Below, in pieces: positions 22,430-24,134 of a stretch of 24,134 nucleotides of DNA; positions within the stretch are counted from its first letter, which is position 1, and the number at the start of each line of letters is the position of its first letter. Source of the DNA: Chloroflexota bacterium (GTDB lineage Bacteria; Chloroflexota; Anaerolineae; Anaerolineales; Villigracilaceae); NCBI GenBank assembly GCA_021796155.1, contig JAJYOO010000005.1:1-24134 (forward strand), given 5' to 3'. The notes under the pieces are model-generated. The model ran no database searches, was not told the DNA's origin, and worked only from the letters and a program-made list of their open reading frames with translations. Made by a program: the position numbers and the translations under genes.

Positions 22430-23024
22430 GATGGAATGCAAAAAGAGGTGACTCAACGGGAGTCTGATAATACGATTGACCAGCGCAGGCACGGCACATT
22501 GGTTCACCATTCACGACGATCTCGCGCTCGTTCATGATCTCCTCACCGCAAACAGTGCAATCCACGCGCAGACCGGGGCGGGAAACAATTTGCTCGACTG
22601 GAGTCATGAGATGCACTTCGGTAACCGTCAACAACTTCTCATCCGCCAGGATTTGATATGCCTGCATCTGCGCGAAATAATGTCGAGATTCATCTGGCAC
22701 ACACGAACAAGCTTGTTGACGAACATCCAAGACAGGAGCCACGCGAACGGCGCGTTTCGTTTGAGTATCTACAAATGTGGCTGCGACTTTTCCATAATCC
22801 TCGACGCGCAGAGTGCGATGACCAACTGTGCAATTTGTGGCCGCAATCACACCATCCGCAAAACAACCGTCTGTTTCCAAAATAACAAGCAGCCGTTTGC
22901 TAAGCGGTTCCGCAAAGCCCAGAGCAGACAAGCCCGCGAGTCCGATGCGTACGCCAAGGATCTGCCGCGGGCAAAGATGGCTATGATTACGGGAGGAAAG
23001 TTCGAGAAGCGGTTGAATATCCAT
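22422..23024 (-). CDS. FmdE-family protein with C-terminal zinc ribbon
   Basis: A 200-residue protein. The N-terminal domain (about 1-110) is FmdE-like: 'HSHLCPRQILGVRIGLAGL' with the conserved His and Cys, then 'LETDGCFADGVIAATNCTVGHRTLRVEDYGKVAATF', which binds a metal in structures of the family. The C-terminal part has a treble-clef or zinc ribbon, 'CTVCGEEI' and 'CRACAG'. FmdE was named from the formylmethanofuran dehydrogenase operon, but in bacteria it accompanies molybdenum and tungsten enzymes and probably helps cofactor or metal delivery. It is the first gene after the structured leader, with GGAG before the ATG, and overlaps the permease gene by eight bases. Confidence 0.88.
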   Translation of the reverse strand: MDIQPLLELSSRNHSHLCPRQILGVRIGLAGLSALGFAEPLSKRLLVILETDGCFADGVIAATNCTVGHRTLRVEDYGKVAATFVDTQTKRAVRVAPVLDVRQQACSCVPDESRHYFAQMQAYQILADEKLLTVTEVHLMTPVEQIVSRPGLRVDCTVCGEEIMNEREIVVNGEPMCRACAGQSYYQTPVESPLFAFHHE

Positions 23025-23045
23025 GTTGATGCTCCGGAATAAAAT

Positions 23046-23076
23046 GAGGCCGTCTCAATGGATTGGAGACAGCCTC
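23046..23076 (-). terminator. Intrinsic terminator in the leader of the cofactor operon
   Basis: An 11-bp stem (23046-23056 with 23066-23076, one G-U pair) with a nine-base loop, followed on the minus strand by A and TTTT (23045-23041). It lies 17-22 bases before the fmdE ATG, between a structured RNA and the gene, so it looks like the expression platform of a riboswitch rather than an end-of-operon signal, although it could also terminate tatA transcripts. Confidence 0.8.
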
Positions 23077-23094
23077 ACACAATATATAAAGCTG

Positions 23095-23213
23095 ACCTCC
23101 TTTCCAAGGCGTATATGCGCGGGGGGCTGGGACGTTTCCATACCAACCGGGACCACATGTGTGGTCGGTCTTCTGCTCATGCGTAAAGCGTTTAGAGCAG
23201 ATAGACTCGGAGT
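23095..23213 (-). promoter_or_regulatory. Structured 5' leader, candidate molybdenum-cofactor-type riboswitch
   Basis: About 120 bases of non-coding, G+C-rich, foldable RNA between tatA and fmdE. On the minus strand: an outer helix formed by ACUCC (23213-23209) with GGAGGU (23100-23095); a hairpin with stem CUGCUC/GAGCAG (23200-23195 with 23178-23173); and a second hairpin ACCGACCAC...GUGGU-CC-CGGU (23169-23161 with 23156-23146). A purine-rich GGAAAGGAGGU closes the 3' side. An intrinsic terminator follows directly. Length, multi-stem layout and place before fmdE-tauE-moaADE fit the Moco RNA motif class; I cannot confirm the family consensus by eye. Confidence 0.55.
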
Positions 23214-23282
23214 TTGAATTTATTTTAGAGCGAACTCGTTAGCCAACCAACCTGTAAATATCTTGATTTATAGCGACAAGCG

Positions 23283-23441
23283 TCACGAGTTATCCTTCTT
23301 TTCTTCGCCCTGCATTGCGTTGCGAAACGAACGTATTCCAGATCCAAGTTCGCCAGCAATCTTGCCAATGCGGCCCACGCCGAAGAGCAGAATGATGATG
23401 CCCAGAATGATCAGAAGCTCAGGTACACCCAAGTCAAACAT
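23283..23441 (-). CDS. tatA: Sec-independent protein translocase TatA
   Basis: A 52-residue protein, MFDLGVPELLIILGIIILLF then GVGRIGKIAGELGSGIRSFR, with the single N-terminal transmembrane helix, the conserved 'FG' hinge (here LFGVGRIGKIA) and the amphipathic helix of TatA/TatE, ending in a charged tail. TatA forms the pore for folded proteins with a twin-arginine signal. GGAGG lies eight bases before the ATG at 23441. It directly follows the molybdopterin oxidoreductase, a class of enzyme whose periplasmic members are exported by Tat, so it probably serves that enzyme. tatC is not in the window. Confidence 0.93.
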   Translation of the reverse strand: MFDLGVPELLIILGIIILLFGVGRIGKIAGELGSGIRSFRNAMQGEEKKDNS

Positions 23442-23480
23442 AACAACCTCCGTTCCATTTCAATCGTGCTTCTCCCTGTT

Positions 23481-23505
23481 CCCCTCCCCAATTGCTGGGG
23501 AGGGG
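23481..23505. repeat. GC-rich inverted repeat between the molybdoenzyme gene and tatA
   Basis: CCCCTCCCCA and TGGGGAGGGG are perfect complements around a five-base spacer, but no T-run follows on either strand. It may be a dispersed repeat of the genome, an mRNA-stability hairpin that lowers or protects the downstream tatA message, or a weak terminator. Confidence 0.45.
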
Positions 23506-23522
23506 GCAAAGGAGAATGTGTA

Positions 23523-24134
23523 TCAGACTTTTTGAATTTTCACTTTCGTATCATAGAAGCTTGCGCTCCCGCCAATGGGATCTGTAAGACAGGTTGTCTT
23601 CGTTCCCTCATCGAGCAGCAACACAGGGTTGGAGCATGAGCCAACCGCGCGGCGCGGGTCACCTCGAACGATCTGACTATCAATCGTTACATCGCGCGCA
23701 CCATATGCCCAGTGGCCGTACGACCACGAGACCATGATTACGCCGGGACGGACTGTCTCGGTGAGTTTCACCTTGCCCTGAACCGGTTCACGCTGGCCGT
23801 TGCCAAGATCGAGAATCCCATCCGGGTTGGTGCGCGAGAAGAGCTGAACTGTATCGCCATCGTGGATGCTGAGCCGCATCGCGTCGCTTGGATTCATCTT
23901 CACGTAGTTGGTCGGGACAATGCCCATGCCGCCCTGCGTCCAGTAATTGCTGATCGTACGCGACTGTCCGCCTGTGACTTCCTTGTAGGTAATAAGATGG
24001 AACGGCATGTCTTTGTCGTCCACGAGTGTACCAGTGCTATTGTGAATCGGCTCGAAATGTGCTGTGCCAGAGAAGAACGTACCGGTGATGCTGTCCTTGC
24101 CGGTCGCCACGGGTTCGACGAACAGGTTCATCTG
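23523..24134 (-). CDS. Molybdopterin oxidoreductase, C-terminal part (5' end outside window)
   Basis: The last 204 or so residues of a large DMSO-reductase-superfamily catalytic subunit; the frame is open to the window edge. It contains most of the molybdopterin dinucleotide-binding domain: 'PFHLITYKEVTGGQSRTISNYW', 'TNYVKMNPSDAMRLSIHDGDTVQLFS', 'GKVKLTETVRPGVIMVSWSYGHWAYG' and the end 'DPIGGSASFYDTKVKIQKV'. The C-terminal 'GGS..FYDT.V.' pattern is one I associate with the tetrathionate/arsenate/selenate reductase-like group (TtrA, ArrA, SrdA), but active-site residues are missing from the window, so substrate and direction are open; formate dehydrogenase is not excluded. tatA, moa genes and an oxyanion-sensor unit follow on the same strand. 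Confidence 0.85.
   Translation of the reverse strand, partial: QMNLFVEPVATGKDSITGTFFSGTAHFEPIHNSTGTLVDDKDMPFHLITYKEVTGGQSRTISNYWTQGGMGIVPTNYVKMNPSDAMRLSIHDGDTVQLFSRTNPDGILDLGNGQREPVQGKVKLTETVRPGVIMVSWSYGHWAYGARDVTIDSQIVRGDPRRAVGSCSNPVLLLDEGTKTTCLTDPIGGSASFYDTKVKIQKV

Noticed and set aside
1..24134. CRISPR arrays, intact insertion sequences or integrases
   Set aside because: No regularly spaced direct repeats, no transposase or recombinase frames and no terminal inverted repeats were seen.

Overview
The window reads as a chromosomal piece of a Chloroflexota bacterium, probably class Anaerolineae, most likely from an environmental or metagenome assembly. This is inferred from gene style (HTH/RodZ-like protein, FtsB-like protein, DUF2085, NarL-type pairs, DUF1573 next to cytochromes), not from a marker gene. 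UGA is an ordinary stop in several genes here, so the genetic code is standard.

Left part (1-4734): housekeeping genes. A RodZ-like HTH protein and ribosomal protein L9 lie on the minus strand. An FtsB-like division protein, diaminopimelate decarboxylase (lysA) and heme O synthase (ctaB) lie on the plus strand. A small cupin-like gene converges on ctaB at a shared bidirectional terminator.

Middle part (4910-15860), plus strand: a metal and redox region. It starts with a Cys-rich small protein, a DUF2085 membrane protein and a NarL/DegU-type response regulator with its kinase. Next come a YHS-domain mini-protein, three zinc-ribbon proteins and a CopB-type copper ATPase. It ends in a tight run of extracytoplasmic redox genes: a lipoprotein cytochrome c, a PCYCGC-motif lipoprotein, a CuA-domain protein, a NapH/NosR-like polyferredoxin, a CuA-cytochrome c fusion and a DUF1573 protein. 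The DUF1573 gene has an in-frame UGA where the family usually has the second Cys of a Cys-Cys pair, followed by a SECIS-like hairpin, so it is a candidate selenoprotein. No terminal oxidase or N2O reductase catalytic subunit lies beside this cluster.

A 775-base AT-rich stretch without intact genes follows (15861-16635). It holds a tRNA-like remnant with its own terminator, a decayed coding fragment and a 16-base perfect palindrome.

Right part (24134 back to 16636), minus strand: a molybdoenzyme region. In transcription order it has the C-terminal part of a large molybdopterin oxidoreductase, tatA, a structured leader that looks like a molybdenum-cofactor-type riboswitch ending in an intrinsic terminator, then fmdE-like, tauE-like, moaA, moaD (frameshifted as given) and moaE. 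An overlapping three-gene sensory unit follows: a PhnD-like binding lipoprotein, a NarX-like kinase and a NarL-like regulator. The simplest reading is an anaerobic oxyanion (or formate-type) molybdoenzyme with its cofactor supply, Tat export and a substrate-sensing circuit.
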